Positions 50,646 to 58,528 of a stretch of DNA of 64,000 bases are shown in pieces; within the stretch, counting starts at the first letter, position 1, and each line of letters opens with the position of its first letter. The notes below the pieces were generated by a model. It made no database searches. It was not told where the DNA came from and saw only the letters and a list, made by a program, of their open reading frames with translations. Source of the DNA: a virus; the IMG/VR virus record IMGVR_UViG_3300028361_000019, positions 1-64,000 of that record, one strand, 5' to 3'. The translations under genes and the position numbers were made by a program.

Positions 50646-51469
50646 TTATCTACTTTTTAAAATCTTAACCCACTCATCAAGACTCTTTTCTGGTCTCCAA
50701 TTCAGAACTTTCTCTGTATCTGAGGGAAATTCTTCTGAAGTAAATCTTTCTCCTTTTCTTTCTGGAATCATGATTACATCATCACTAAATTTCTTGGCAA
50801 GTTCAATCAATTCAACATTTTGCCCAGAACGAAGCATCCACTCTCTGTTTAAATTCATGTGAGTTGTCATCTCAACTCCACGAACAACGTCTTCAACGTG
50901 TGTAAAATCTCTTGATTGAGTTCCAGGAGAAACCACAGTAATTGGCCTGCCTTCTTTCATAATGTTTTTTGTCTGCGGAAACCCAATCATCACGAAGTGT
51001 GGTTGGGATGAGCAGGCCTCTTTTTGTTAGTATACGACAAATATACAAAAAAAATTTAATTAATTTCAAGTTTTCTTTTTTTTATCTGCACCACCATTTC
51101 CAAATTTAGAACTACTGGCTGAATAAATTATTTTTGGCACCTTTTCTTTTACAGTATTCAATAACTTCAGATGTACCACGAAGATTTGATTTCATAACAT
51201 ACTCTATGTCATCAAAGCTTTTGACAATTCTTGAATATTCTCCAAGGTGATATACGATGTTTGGGTTAAACTGAGTTGTTACAAATCTAAGGTTTTATTT
51301 CCCAAGTATTTCCATGAACATAGTGAACGCCATCAATGTGATTATCTCTACTCCCTGTGAAGTAATTATCAAGAGCCATTATTTCAGCATAAGGATGCTC
51401 TTCTTTTAAATGCTTTACCAAGTGAGTTCCTATAAACCCAGCCCCGCCCGTTACTAATATTTTATTCAT
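50646..51469 (-). pseudogene. NAD-dependent sugar epimerase, decayed
   Basis: The 5' frame from ATG 51469 gives [20 protein letters not shown], the Rossmann GxxGxxG start of GalE/WbpP-type epimerases. It stops at 51287 after GNTWEI, but coding goes on in a second frame (NPNIVYHLGEYSRIVKSFDD, then NLRGTSEVIEYCKRKGA) and a third (IIYSASSSKFGNGGA). About 70 codons that should hold the YxxxK site are then missing. The C-terminal part from about 50993 (GRPITVVSPGTQSRDFTHVE) resumes in a good frame to 50646. Two frameshifts plus an internal deletion make it inactive. The start overlaps the gmd stop as ATGAATAA. Confidence 0.85.
51038..51070 (-). promoter_or_regulatory. Possible host-type promoter inside the epimerase relic
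   Basis: On the minus strand TATATTTG (51038-51045) follows CTTG (51067-51070) after 21 bases, close to the TTTG-N-TAnnTTTG consensus. It occupies the region where the epimerase has lost its middle, and points at the epimerase 3' fragment and the metallophosphatase gene. Confidence 0.4.
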
Positions 51470-52499
51470 GTTCTAAATCATATTTAACCATTCTTTCAAC
51501 AAGTTCGTCAAGGTCAACTTTTGCCTCCCATCCAAGAACCGCTTTTGCCTTTGATGGGTCTCCAATTAACCTATCAACTTCTGCTGGTCTAAAATACCTT
51601 GGGTCCACCTCTACAAGCAGGTCTCCAGATTCTTTGTCGTAACCTTTTTCATTCACACCCTCACCTCTCCATTCAATATCCCAACCAAGATGTTTAGCTG
51701 TCATCTCAATAAATGTACGAACTTTATAAGTTCTACCAGTTGCAAGAACAAAATCTTCTGGCTTATCCTGCTGCAACATTCTCCACATTCCCTCTACATA
51801 CTCCTGAGCATGTCCCCAATCTCTTTCTGCCTCCATGTTGCCAATAGTCAAAACCTTACGCTTGCCTTTTTTGATTTGAGCCATGTTGGTTGTAATCTTT
51901 CTTGTAACGAATGTTTTACCTCTTCTCTCACTTTCGTGATTAAACAAAATTCCATTGCATGCAAATAAATTATAGGATTCACGATAATTCTTGATTATCC
52001 AAAAACCATAAAGCTTAGCGCAGCCATAAGGGCTTCTTGGGTGCATCGGAGAGTTCTCGTCATAAAAACCTTCACTGTTCTTGTTATACTCAAGCCCTCC
52101 ATATAATTCAGAGGTTGATGCTTGGTAAAACTTAGCACCAGGACAATGCGCTCTCATTGCTTCAAGAATAGTAAGCGTTCCAAGTGCGTCTACATTTGCT
52201 GTATAGTGAGGTACTTCAAAAGAAACTGCAACATGCGATTGAGCTGCCAGGTTATATATCTCATCTGGCTGAGTCTCTGCAATAAGCCTCATAATGTTTG
52301 AGGGGTCTGTAACATCTCCGTGATGAAGATGAAGTCGCTCGTGGTCCATTATGTGTTCAATTCTTTCTGTATTGAATGTACTTGCTCTTCTCATTGTTGC
52401 ATGCACCTCATACCCTTTTTCTAAAAGAAGTTCCGCAAGGTAAGAACCATCTTGTCCTGTAACGCCCGTAACCAGGGCAATTTTGTTTTTTTCTATCAT
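51462..52499 (-). CDS. gmd: GDP-mannose 4,6-dehydratase
   Basis: Start taken at ATG 52499 ([20 protein letters not shown]), whose ATG overlaps the upstream stop as ATGA. The NAD(P)-binding [14 protein letters not shown] and the [15 protein letters not shown] segment with the GMD-specific Arg are present. So are [10 protein letters not shown] (catalytic Thr/Ser-Glu), [16 protein letters not shown] (YxxxK) and [14 protein letters not shown]. The length of 345 residues is normal. The enzyme converts GDP-D-mannose to GDP-4-keto-6-deoxymannose, the precursor of GDP-L-fucose, GDP-L-colitose and GDP-perosamine. A ColD-like and an Fcl-like gene follow in the same island. A LAGLIDADG endonuclease gene abuts its 5' end. 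Confidence 0.93.
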   Translation of the reverse strand: MIEKNKIALVTGVTGQDGSYLAELLLEKGYEVHATMRRASTFNTERIEHIMDHERLHLHHGDVTDPSNIMRLIAETQPDEIYNLAAQSHVAVSFEVPHYTANVDALGTLTILEAMRAHCPGAKFYQASTSELYGGLEYNKNSEGFYDENSPMHPRSPYGCAKLYGFWIIKNYRESYNLFACNGILFNHESERRGKTFVTRKITTNMAQIKKGKRKVLTIGNMEAERDWGHAQEYVEGMWRMLQQDKPEDFVLATGRTYKVRTFIEMTAKHLGWDIEWRGEGVNEKGYDKESGDLLVEVDPRYFRPAEVDRLIGDPSKAKAVLGWEAKVDLDELVERMVKYDLEHE

Positions 52500-53311
52500 A
52501 TTTCCCACTTATATTTGTATTGTTCCATTATTCCTTTTTCGGGTGTAATCCATTTCAAAAAAGCAATTGTATCTTTTTTATCAAACCTTATTCTATTTCT
52601 ACTTGTTACTGATGGTTTAAATCCTTTTTTATTTAATTTTTCTACTAAAAATTGATTATCTTCTTTTGTAAAAGAATCTGTGCATAAATAAACATTTCCA
52701 TCAGTTGTATAACCGTCTCCAACAAACCACCAATAGCAAGATTTTGGTGTAATCAAAATATCTCTTGGCACTATTTTTTCTTTTTTTGGATACCATCTTA
52801 AATTTTCACTCAATAAATCATGATACATATTAGATTTGGAGTGATAACATTTTGTATGTTCGCTTTGCCAAATTGGACTAAAATCAATAGAATGTAATTC
52901 TTTAAAAATCTCTTCTGGAGTTTCTTTAAACTTAAAGCCAAAAGTCAATCTTGCTGATATTCTTGATTTTTCAGATAAACACCCGTCACTTAGTAATAAT
53001 CCATCTAAAACCTCTTTTTCTTCATTACTTAAATTACAGTACCTAAATTTAGAATCATCCCATTTACTTGATTCGCTCATTTTTTCTTTAGACTCTTCTG
53101 AATGACTTTTTCCATAAAAGGCGTTTAAATCACCTTTTCTGCCCTTTTTTTTATTAACTTCATCTGAATACTTTCTACCCTCACCTTGTTGGCCATTATA
53201 TCTTCCAGAACAAACTCTGGAGCAAAACTCTTTTTCTCTTTCTCTTTTTCTTTTGGGATTAAATTCAAACTCTTCATTACATAATTTGCATTTCTTTTTT
53301 TCCTTTTCCAT
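52496..53311 (-). CDS. LAGLIDADG-family homing endonuclease
   Basis: The 271 residues have an N-terminal zinc-finger-like [11 protein letters not shown] and FCSRVCSGR, a NUMOD3-type segment [20 protein letters not shown], then the two LAGLIDADG-type helices [13 protein letters not shown] and [14 protein letters not shown], the usual positions of the two acidic catalytic residues. This is the only member of its class in the window. A CTATTTATAATAAAA box lies 12 bases upstream. The stop overlaps the gmd start as ATGA. A faint copy of the gmd-like N-terminal pattern (NAFITGIAG) lies directly upstream at 53347-53373. Confidence 0.8.
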   Translation of the reverse strand: MEKEKKKCKLCNEEFEFNPKRKREREKEFCSRVCSGRYNGQQGEGRKYSDEVNKKKGRKGDLNAFYGKSHSEESKEKMSESSKWDDSKFRYCNLSNEEKEVLDGLLLSDGCLSEKSRISARLTFGFKFKETPEEIFKELHSIDFSPIWQSEHTKCYHSKSNMYHDLLSENLRWYPKKEKIVPRDILITPKSCYWWFVGDGYTTDGNVYLCTDSFTKEDNQFLVEKLNKKGFKPSVTSRNRIRFDKKDTIAFLKWITPEKGIMEQYKYKWEI

Positions 53312-53360
53312 AACTTTTTATTATAAATAGTTATAAAAATTTCTATTCCAGCAATACCTG

Positions 53361-53660
53361 TTATAAATGCATTTTATATTCTTCGCATTTTAATTTTTCT
53401 CTTCTATAATAAAAATCGTTATCATATTCATCTTTTATAAATTCTCCAACAGTTAAATTTGATAATCTAATTCCAATTGTAGGTGAATACATATAATTAA
53501 ACAACATTTCTAAATTACTATTAGTTGCCTTCATAAATGATTCGATGTTTAATGTGGATTTAATTCTATTATAATAATCCTCTTTACCTTCAAACATTTT
53601 CTCGTTTACTATTTTTAACAACTCCGCTTCTACGTCTATACCATATTTTTTCATATCCAT
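53361..53660 (-). CDS. Uncharacterised protein, 99 aa
   Basis: Helical, with KKYGIDVEAELLKIVNEKMF and a charged C-terminus. Its start overlaps the aminotransferase stop as TAATG, so the two are translationally coupled. Its last codons run over a region resembling a broken dehydratase N-terminus, so its 3' end may not be original. No family recognised. It could be a small subunit or accessory of the sugar pathway. Confidence 0.55.
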   Translation of the reverse strand: MDMKKYGIDVEAELLKIVNEKMFEGKEDYYNRIKSTLNIESFMKATNSNLEMLFNYMYSPTIGIRLSNLTVGEFIKDEYDNDFYYRREKLKCEEYKMHL

Positions 53661-54841
53661 TACTTAATTGCGTCAGTTACTGTTTTACAAATAAACTCTA
53701 TTTCCTTCTTGCCCATCTTAGGGTGATTAGGAACATAAATACCACAGTCATCGACTGTTTTTGCATTTAGAGTTTCGTGTCTACCATATCTTTTGATGAA
53801 GAAAGGTTGAGTTCCCATTGAGCCGCAGATAAGTGGTCTACACTCAACATCAGCTTCAATAAGTGCTGCTACAGCTTTTTCTTTATCTTTCTTAGATTGG
53901 AATATCATTGGATAACAAAAAGATGCTGTGAATGAATCTTTGTGCTCTGTCGGCTTCCATATTTTCTTTTTCTTGTCGTATGATTTAATTGCATCCAAGA
54001 AGTAGTAGAAGTTTTCGTTTCTTGTATCAATCATGTCATCAACTTTATCAAGCTGCTTAATTCCAATTACTGCCTGAAGGTCTGTTGACCTAAGATTGAA
54101 TCCTGGCTCATAGAAAGTGTATAAGGCAGAGAATTCATCCACTCCCCACTTAGTTCTTAATCTTTGTTGAGTCGCTGAGTCAAGGTCTCTATCCCACCCA
54201 TGACTTCTAAGCATTACAAGAAGGTCATAAACATCTTTATCGTTCGTACAAACCATTCCGCCCTCAATAGTACTCATTGTATGGCCGAAGTAAGTTGAAA
54301 ACGATGACATCAATCCAAAGTTTCCAAGACGAACTCCGTCAAACTCAGTTCCTTGAGATTCACAATTGTCTTCGAGAAGTTCAACTCCATAAGTTTTACA
54401 AAGTTCAACAATCTTATCCATATCTGGAGAAAGACCAAGAACTGAAACAAGAATCATTGCTGCAGGTTTGTGGTGTCTAAATATAGCTTCAAGTTGACTT
54501 ACATCAACAGCAAGATTATTCATGTTACAATCAACGATAAGAGGGTCGAATCCAAGTTGGATTACTGGAGCCATATCAGTTGCCCAAGCAAGAGCTGGAA
54601 CCACCACTTTATTATTTCTTAGGTTACCCATCACTTTAAGCGCATAAAGCATGAGAAGGTTCGCTGAAGAACCAGAGTTTACAAATACAGAATATTTACT
54701 ACCAATCCATTTGGACCATTTCTCTTCAAATTCTCTCGTTTTTGGTCCCATAGTCAAGCGGGGCGCTGGTTTTTGAGACAACCACTTTATAAGGTTTGCA
54801 ATATCCTCATCATCTATTGTGTCTTTTACTAATTTTATCAT
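53660..54841 (-). CDS. ColD-like GDP-4-keto-6-deoxymannose 3-dehydratase
   Basis: Start taken at ATG 54841 (MIKLVKDTIDDEDI). The fold-type I aminotransferase family is clear: FVNSGSSANLLMLYALKVMG, VVPALAWATDMAPVIQLG, LLEDNCESQGTEFDG. The PLP lysine position, however, reads SSFSTYFGHTMSTIEGGMV with His187 instead of Lys. In ColD of E. coli and Salmonella the lysine is replaced by His188 in the same motif, which makes the enzyme a 3-dehydratase rather than an aminotransferase. It would make GDP-3,6-dideoxy-4-keto-mannose, the colitose precursor. Its 5' end has a duplicate at 56167-56271. Confidence 0.8.
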   Translation of the reverse strand: MIKLVKDTIDDEDIANLIKWLSQKPAPRLTMGPKTREFEEKWSKWIGSKYSVFVNSGSSANLLMLYALKVMGNLRNNKVVVPALAWATDMAPVIQLGFDPLIVDCNMNNLAVDVSQLEAIFRHHKPAAMILVSVLGLSPDMDKIVELCKTYGVELLEDNCESQGTEFDGVRLGNFGLMSSFSTYFGHTMSTIEGGMVCTNDKDVYDLLVMLRSHGWDRDLDSATQQRLRTKWGVDEFSALYTFYEPGFNLRSTDLQAVIGIKQLDKVDDMIDTRNENFYYFLDAIKSYDKKKKIWKPTEHKDSFTASFCYPMIFQSKKDKEKAVAALIEADVECRPLICGSMGTQPFFIKRYGRHETLNAKTVDDCGIYVPNHPKMGKKEIEFICKTVTDAIK

Positions 54842-54846
54842 AATTT

Positions 54847-55140
54847 TTATTTTTGATTTATAAACATATTTGCTATACACTTTGAAATAATATTCAAATT
54901 TTCTTTAAAGAAATCTTCACCTTCTGGAGAACTATTCCAAAACATAAATCCTGGAGTATTTTCAATTTTTTTCATTTGTTCTATATTTTTTTTTGACACC
55001 TCTTCATCAACTCTTAACTCTAAACAAATATTTTGTCCTAACTGAATTGTTCCTTGGTCGTCTTTTTTTAAATAACCAACCATACCAACTGGCATTTCTG
55101 TTTTAAAAACTTCTTTAAAATAAACCTCTCTTATTGTCAT
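54847..55140 (-). CDS. Uncharacterised protein between endonuclease and ColD-like gene, 97 aa
   Basis: The sequence TIREVYFKEVFKTEMPVGMV followed by IENTPGFMFWNSSPEGEDFF is alpha/beta and charged. It has no recognised family. It lies one base after the GIY-YIG endonuclease gene and five bases before the ColD-like gene, all inside the interval between the two copies of the ColD-like N-terminus. It therefore entered with the mobile cassette or is part of it. Confidence 0.5.
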   Translation of the reverse strand: MTIREVYFKEVFKTEMPVGMVGYLKKDDQGTIQLGQNICLELRVDEEVSKKNIEQMKKIENTPGFMFWNSSPEGEDFFKENLNIISKCIANMFINQK

Positions 55141-56133
55141 TTATATTTCGTTTAATTTTTTATTTAACCCGTTCTTTATTAAAAAATTATTATAAGCATC
55201 TGCAGCTTCAATCTCTGTATCAAAAGTTCCAACATACTTATGTTTTCCATTATTCCAAACACTTGTCTCCCATTTATCTTTTTTAGCTCTATATGTTACT
55301 CCTGTGAATTGAGAGGAAAACTTCTTAGAGATGTCTATGCTCTTCCAGTCTTTTATGTTGTTTAATTTTGTCTCATCTCCATATAGCTCATAAGCTTTCT
55401 GGTTGTATGCAACAGCTGCATCAATTTCTTTTTTGAAGTGTCCAATAATAATCGACTCTCTATCAAACCTCAGCGTAGCTCTATAAAGCTTTTGAGTAGA
55501 TATGTAGCTTACTCCTATAAAATTGGAACTTGAACTGTCGTGTTTATAGCCAATTCCATTTTTAGAAATCTTGTCTTTAATCTCTTGACTATGTGTCCTG
55601 CCCAAATTTATCTCTCTCAATTTTTCTTTTGTCTCGTCAGACATCTCCCTGCCCTTATTTGCTTCAGAGATTTTCCTACTAATCTCCTTTTTCTTTTTCT
55701 CAGAGAAGTTAGAACGTGTCTTCATCATTTTCTTTTTCACCTCCTCTGGGGGCTTTCTTCCAAGAAGCTTTCCTTTGTTGCCTTTAGAAATTTTTCTCTT
55801 TGTTTCCTCCGATAAAATCCTTCCAGTAGCGCCTTCTCCTCCGTCTGTAGCATTAACCAAAATTCCTTTACTCTTATCCGCTCTTCCGAGTAATTTTATA
55901 TAAAACTCCTCAGCGTAATTACATCTACCTTCACTCTCGCAAATTTTAACCAGTTTTATCTCTGGCAATAAACCTTCCTTTTTGAGAGACTTAATCCAGT
56001 TGGTCTTATGAGTTCTTGATGAGTCTTGCATGTGCCCATTCATTAGTCTATAAGTTAACTTCTTAGTGGTTTTGCCCACGTATCTAACTTCTCCAGCCCT
56101 TGGGTCAATTAGAAAATAAATTTTGTATTCCAT
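55141..56133 (-). CDS. GIY-YIG homing endonuclease with NUMOD3 and two AP2 domains
   Basis: The 330 residues carry a GIY-YIG core with KIYFLIDPRAGEVRYVGKTT (variant of GIY...YIG), the Arg-bearing YRLMNGH and YAEEFYIKLLGR with the Glu. NUMOD3 repeats follow (ILSEETKRKISKGNKGK; MSDETKEKLREINLGR; HSQEIKDKISKNG). Two AP2-type DNA-binding domains close the protein (SNFIGVSYISTQKLYRATLR; SQFTGVTYRAKKDKWETSVW). A CTATTTATAG box lies four bases before the ATG. It sits between the stranded and current N-termini of the ColD-like gene. It appears intact. Confidence 0.88.
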   Translation of the reverse strand: MEYKIYFLIDPRAGEVRYVGKTTKKLTYRLMNGHMQDSSRTHKTNWIKSLKKEGLLPEIKLVKICESEGRCNYAEEFYIKLLGRADKSKGILVNATDGGEGATGRILSEETKRKISKGNKGKLLGRKPPEEVKKKMMKTRSNFSEKKKKEISRKISEANKGREMSDETKEKLREINLGRTHSQEIKDKISKNGIGYKHDSSSSNFIGVSYISTQKLYRATLRFDRESIIIGHFKKEIDAAVAYNQKAYELYGDETKLNNIKDWKSIDISKKFSSQFTGVTYRAKKDKWETSVWNNGKHKYVGTFDTEIEAADAYNNFLIKNGLNKKLNEI

Positions 56134-56166
56134 AACTATAAATAGCTAAAAAAACTAAATTATTAA

Positions 56167-56271
56167 CTAACCTTTTGTAAGTCTTGGGTAGGTTTTTAAC
56201 CATTCGATTAAGTTGTCTACATCATCTTTGTCGATGGTGTCTTTTACGAGTGCAATTTTTTCTTTAGCCAT
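56167..56271 (-). pseudogene. Stranded 5' end of the ColD-like gene
   Basis: The 34-codon frame reads MAKEKIALVKDTIDKDDVDN then LIEWLKTYPRLTKG and stops. The intact ColD-like protein starts MIKLVKDTIDDEDIANLIKW followed by LSQKPAPRLTMG. The two align without gaps over 21 residues and again at PRLT. It follows the Fcl-like gene as the next coding element, so it is probably the original start of the aminotransferase-family gene in the Gmd-ColD-Fcl order, cut off by the endonuclease cassette. Confidence 0.85.
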
Positions 56272-56324
56272 GTTTCATATCATTTTAATAATAATATGAA
56301 AATCATTTCAAATAATCAAGTGGT

Positions 56325-57239
56325 TTATTTCCAGGTTTGCTGTAAAATAGAATAGGTTGAGCCTATTCCGTGATAAAGTCTTGTTGGTTTAAAATCTGGA
56401 AATATACTTTTCATTTTTTCTATTGAAACATCTTTTCTAAATTGACCATCTGGCATTGTTGAATCATATTCAATTTTCATACCATCTGCTTTGCAAGCTC
56501 TGATTGCTGCTCTTGCAATATCATCAATAGAAACATTTTGTTCTGTAGCCACATTGAAGCTGTCATAAACGTTTTCATAAATACATCTTCTGATGATAGC
56601 AGCAAGGTCGTTTGAGTGCATAAACTGTCTCAACGGAGCTCCTGTTCCAAATAAAGTAATTTTTTCTTCACCAGTAGATTTTGCTTGGTGAATCTTTTTT
56701 ATGAGCGCAGCAACAAAATGACTATTTTCTCCAAACTTATCGTGCTCTCCATAAAGATTGCAAGGAGTAAGGTATTGATAGTTGGTGCCGTGTTCTTTAT
56801 TGCAAGCATCTATTTGAACTGCCAGGCATCTCTTAGCGTATCCATATGAAAAGTTTGTAGGAGTCGGAGGCCCTTGGTGAAGCATCTCTTCTGTCATTGG
56901 GTATTCGTCAACTTTATCTGGATATATACATGTACTTAGTATTCCAATAAATCTTTCAACACCATTAAACTTAGCATACTCAACAAGGAGCGTGTTCATT
57001 AAAACATTGTCAGTAAAATAAGTGGATGGCTTTTTTATATTGTCAATTATTCCACCAACTTTTGCTGCAAGATGAATTACTATTCTTGGCTGAAGTTCTT
57101 GATACATTTGAGCAACGCCTCTTTCTGATGTTAAGTCATAGTCTTTTGACGATAAATAAACTGCGCCTGGCATTATCTTTTTAAGCGACCTGCCAACCAT
57201 CCCGCTACCACCTGTAATTACTATCTTATTTTGTTCCAT
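56325..57239 (-). CDS. fcl: GDP-L-fucose/GDP-L-colitose synthase (Fcl/ColC family)
   Basis: The 304 residues show KIVITGGSGMVGRSLKK (NADP site), HLAAKVGGIIDN, LSTCIYPDKVDEYPMTEEML with the catalytic Ser and Cys, SYGYAKRCLAVQI (YxxxK) and YQYLTPCNLYGEHDKFGENS, all hallmarks of Fcl/WcaG. The protein epimerises and reduces GDP-4-keto-6-deoxy-sugars. In a ColD context the homologue ColC makes GDP-L-colitose, otherwise GDP-L-fucose; sequence alone does not decide. The next gene downstream in the operon is the stranded ColD-like 5' end. A GT11-like gene precedes it by three bases. Confidence 0.85.
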   Translation of the reverse strand: MEQNKIVITGGSGMVGRSLKKIMPGAVYLSSKDYDLTSERGVAQMYQELQPRIVIHLAAKVGGIIDNIKKPSTYFTDNVLMNTLLVEYAKFNGVERFIGILSTCIYPDKVDEYPMTEEMLHQGPPTPTNFSYGYAKRCLAVQIDACNKEHGTNYQYLTPCNLYGEHDKFGENSHFVAALIKKIHQAKSTGEEKITLFGTGAPLRQFMHSNDLAAIIRRCIYENVYDSFNVATEQNVSIDDIARAAIRACKADGMKIEYDSTMPDGQFRKDVSIEKMKSIFPDFKPTRLYHGIGSTYSILQQTWK

Positions 57240-57242
57240 TTT

Positions 57243-58025
57243 TTATATTTTAATCCAACCTTCGCAATAAATATCCTTCGTATCATGAGAAGCAAGCGCT
57301 GCTCCAAACCACAAACTTGGAGCTATAACTGTTTTTTCTAAATTTCTGTTAAGCCAAGCTCCCCACCAACTAAAAGATGAGTTACAAATTATATTATTTT
57401 TACAATGACTCATCAAATAAAGGTCTTCATAATCTTTATTACCTTCAATAAATTTGAATTTTTCAGGTAGGTCTGGAAAGTTGCTCTTACACCATTCTAT
57501 GTCATCAGAAAATATTAAGAACACAGAATCTTTGGGCATTTTTTTAATTGCCTTCATATAGTAGTTCATACTTTGAGTGGGGTGGTGATTTGGTGACTTT
57601 AGATAATCGCCTCTTCTAACGTGAATAGAACAAGTGTTTTCATTACTAAGAATATCTTGCATTTCTTCACTAATATCCACATCGTATGACATAAACTCTT
57701 TTCTTATGTCCTCTTCGCAGTCTTTAAAGTATTTCTCAGACTGATAATAACCAGACAAAAGCACGTTTCTATCTGGATAGTCTGGAACCTCTTGATAATG
57801 GAATCCATTTTCATTATGTTGTATTTGTGAGTTTATAGGATTAGAAAACTCTATATTTTTTAATATATTATCTTCATATGTGTCAATGCTTTTGTGTACA
57901 ATAACAACTCCTTCTTTATATAAAATAAGTTCTTTGTTAAATTTTTTTGAATATGAGTATGCAACTGCTATTTGAAATAGTATGTTGCCAATTCCGCCCT
58001 GAAGGGTTGTAGTTACTTTATTCAT
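57243..58025 (-). CDS. Alpha-1,2-fucosyltransferase-like (GT11)
   Basis: Start taken at ATG 58025 (MNKVTTTLQGGIGNILFQIA), because it overlaps the stop of the methyltransferase relic as ATGAATAA; an ATG at 58046 would add seven residues. The GT11 features are TLQGGIGNILFQIAVAYSYS (nucleotide-sugar loop), NTCSIHVRRGDYLKSPNHHP with the HxRRGDY motif, VFLIFSDDIEWCK and ICNSSFSWWGAWLNRNLEK. The enzyme transfers L-fucose, or a related deoxysugar such as colitose, to galactose. It lies directly before the Fcl-like gene, so synthesis and transfer of the same sugar are coupled. Confidence 0.85.
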   Translation of the reverse strand: MNKVTTTLQGGIGNILFQIAVAYSYSKKFNKELILYKEGVVIVHKSIDTYEDNILKNIEFSNPINSQIQHNENGFHYQEVPDYPDRNVLLSGYYQSEKYFKDCEEDIRKEFMSYDVDISEEMQDILSNENTCSIHVRRGDYLKSPNHHPTQSMNYYMKAIKKMPKDSVFLIFSDDIEWCKSNFPDLPEKFKFIEGNKDYEDLYLMSHCKNNIICNSSFSWWGAWLNRNLEKTVIAPSLWFGAALASHDTKDIYCEGWIKI

Positions 58026-58528
58026 TGTTTTTAAAATATTCATCAAATTTTTCCTTTTTTCTATTCAACTGTATATTAGAATTTTTATATATAATATCAA
58101 TATCTTTAAGATTGTTAATACCATCATCTTCAAGGTCAATAATATTAACATTTCCCATTTCCATTCCATTTTTTTTTCACAAAAACGATTTAGTTATATT
58201 GAGGTCGTTATATGGAATTGGATTTGCGTTACTATGTTGACCACAGGCCTCTTTTCTTATCAAACTCTTTACCATTGAAATCTGCTAAATAAAACTTTGT
58301 GTCAGATAAGCTCTCCATATGATTAAAATAAACACTTGTTCTACCGATTCCAGCTCCAATATCTAAAATAGATTTTGGCTTAGATTTGAATATAAAGCCT
58401 TTAACACACTGATACTCATCTTCACTTCTTTCAGTATATTGTTTGTCAGACTTATTTATTTGAAGATGCTTCAAGTCATCCATTAATTCCTGATTATCAC
58501 TCTCGAAGTTAAATTTAAAATTACTCAT
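58018..58528 (-). pseudogene. SAM-dependent methyltransferase, frameshifted
   Basis: The start MSNFKFNFESDN at 58528 overlaps the upstream stop as ATGAGTAA. The first 98 residues contain PKSILDIGAGIGRTSVYFNH (motif I) and TKFYLADFNGKEF (motif II). The frame stops at 58232, but coding continues in the next frame (QHSNANPIPYNDLNITKSFL) to a stop beside a nine-A run, and then in the third frame (GNVNIIDLEDDGINNLKDID) to the stop at 58018, which overlaps the GT11 start. Two frameshifts are needed for an intact protein of about 170 residues. Confidence 0.8.

Noticed and set aside
53660-54841. Ordinary sugar aminotransferase (perosamine-type)
   Set aside because: The PLP lysine is replaced by His in the FGHxMSTIEGG motif, which is characteristic of 3-dehydratases of the ColD group.
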